DNA of 5,515 nt from Desulfobacca acetoxidans (GTDB lineage Bacteria; Desulfobacterota; Desulfobaccia; Desulfobaccales; 0-14-0-80-60-11), in contig DYJG01000190.1 of the NCBI GenBank assembly GCA_020723225.1, positions 293-5,807 on the forward strand. The letters run 5' to 3'. A model generated the notes under the pieces. That model saw only the letters and a program-made list of their open reading frames with translations. It was not told the origin of the DNA and did not search any database. This document shows, one piece after another, positions 5,098 through 5,515 of this stretch. The position numbers and the translations under genes were made by a program. Positions within the stretch are counted from its first letter, which is position 1. Every line of letters begins with the position of its first letter.

Positions 5098-5130
5098 TTT
5101 TACAGCCCTCCCCTCTCCCCCAATTTCCTT

Positions 5131-5135
5131 TAGGA
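5131..5135 (+). promoter_or_regulatory. Ribosome-binding site of hexulose-phosphate synthase gene
   Basis: TAGGA (5131-5135) lies 7 nt before the ATG at 5143, normal spacing for a Shine-Dalgarno, and supports this start. No convincing promoter hexamers are visible between the heptamer array and this site. Confidence 0.6.
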
Positions 5136-5142
5136 CAAACCT

Positions 5143-5515
5143 ATGACAGCTATATTGCAATTGGCCCTGGACTTCGTGGACCTGCACCGGGCCTTGAAGG
5201 TGGCGGATTTGGCCGTGCCCGCGGGCGTGGATTGGATCGAAGCGGGCACCCCTTTGATCAAAAGCGAAGGTTTGGACGCGGTTCGGGAGCTGAAAAAGCG
5301 CTTCCCGGCGAAGACCATCGTCGCGGACATGAAGATCATGGACGCGGGCAGGATCGAAGTGGAGGCCGCGGCCAAGGCCGGGGCTAATCTCATTGACGTC
5401 CTGGGGACCGCGACGGACGCCACCATCGAAGAGTGCGTCCTGGCGGGCAAAAATTACGGAGCCAAGATCGTGGTGGACCTCATCGCGGTGCCCGACCCGG
5501 TGGCCCGGGCCAAAC
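5143..5515 (+). CDS. hxlA: 3-hexulose-6-phosphate synthase-like, partial
   Basis: The first 124 codons of a (beta/alpha)8-barrel protein of the orotidine-5'-phosphate decarboxylase superfamily, cut by the window end. Hexulose-6-phosphate synthase condenses formaldehyde with ribulose 5-phosphate, or runs in reverse to make pentose phosphate, in the cytosol. Seen residues are Asp10 in LALDF, Glu33 in WIEAGTPLIKSEG (31-43) and the metal/catalytic triad Asp62-x-Lys64-x2-Asp67 in ADMKIMDAG. These fall at the positions known for the HPS and KGPDC branch. VDLIAVPDPVARAK (111-124) resembles HPS, which favours it over 3-keto-gulonate-6-phosphate decarboxylase (UlaD/SgbH), but the distinguishing C-terminal residues lie outside the window. 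A C-terminal fusion, for instance to an isomerase or an RraA-like domain as in some HPS proteins, also cannot be judged. The gene is divergent from the LPS cluster and probably independently expressed. Confidence 0.82.
   Translation, partial: MTAILQLALDFVDLHRALKVADLAVPAGVDWIEAGTPLIKSEGLDAVRELKKRFPAKTIVADMKIMDAGRIEVEAAAKAGANLIDVLGTATDATIEECVLAGKNYGAKIVVDLIAVPDPVARAK

Noticed and set aside
5099..5127. TTTACA with AATTTC 17 nt downstream as a promoter for the hexulose-phosphate synthase gene
   Set aside because: The -10 candidate matches the consensus at only two positions and the spacer is a C-rich tract; not convincing.
5130..5450. Minus-strand 106-codon frame opposite the hexulose-phosphate synthase gene
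   Set aside because: Antisense shadow of a gene with conserved catalytic residues and its own ribosome-binding site.

Overview
The window looks like a moderately GC-rich Gram-negative chromosome carrying part of a lipopolysaccharide (LPS) core and lipid A gene cluster. The proteins and the repeat-rich gaps would fit a Desulfobacterota (deltaproteobacterial) genome, but that placement is inference and no marker gene confirms it.

Six reading frames run on the minus strand and one on the plus strand. In minus-strand transcription order they are: a 5'-truncated GT9 (heptosyltransferase-like) remnant (5062-4439), a 56-residue Trm112/YcaR-type zinc-ribbon protein (4345-4175), a GT2 WaaE/KdtX-like glycosyltransferase (4059-3298), an LpxA-type acyltransferase (3295-2489), a complete GT9 enzyme (2471-1392) and a GT4 WaaG-like enzyme (1264-110). 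Diverging from this block on the plus strand is the start of a 3-hexulose-6-phosphate synthase/OMP-decarboxylase-superfamily gene (5143 to the window end). The minus-strand genes together suggest lipid A acylation plus stepwise LPS core assembly at the cytoplasmic face of the inner membrane. The hexulose-phosphate synthase belongs to sugar-phosphate or formaldehyde metabolism and is probably a separate transcription unit.

The most striking content is between the genes. Most gaps are filled by a short-period repeat, and each has a different sequence. 1273-1392 is a nested palindrome built on ACAGAG spaced 8, 9 and 10 nt. 2428-2462 is a CGTTTTT heptamer array that has become codons 4-15 of the GT9 gene. 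4063-4176 is a pair of inverted GGTCTTC heptamer arrays running from one gene's stop codon almost to the next gene's start codon. 5063-5097 is a TGATTAC/TGATCAC heptamer array. Beside the last lies a perfect 26-bp inverted pair (4980-5039) in which each half is a GTAG-headed hairpin, the arrangement of a REP doublet (REPIN). A second, different GTAG-headed hairpin lies at 21-43. The REP doublet is read as the first part of the GT9 remnant, whose whole N-terminal domain is missing.

I see no tRNA, rRNA, CRISPR array, transposase or complete mobile element. No wholly new enzymatic system is evident. The repeat architecture and its positioning against start and stop codons is the part most worth pursuing.
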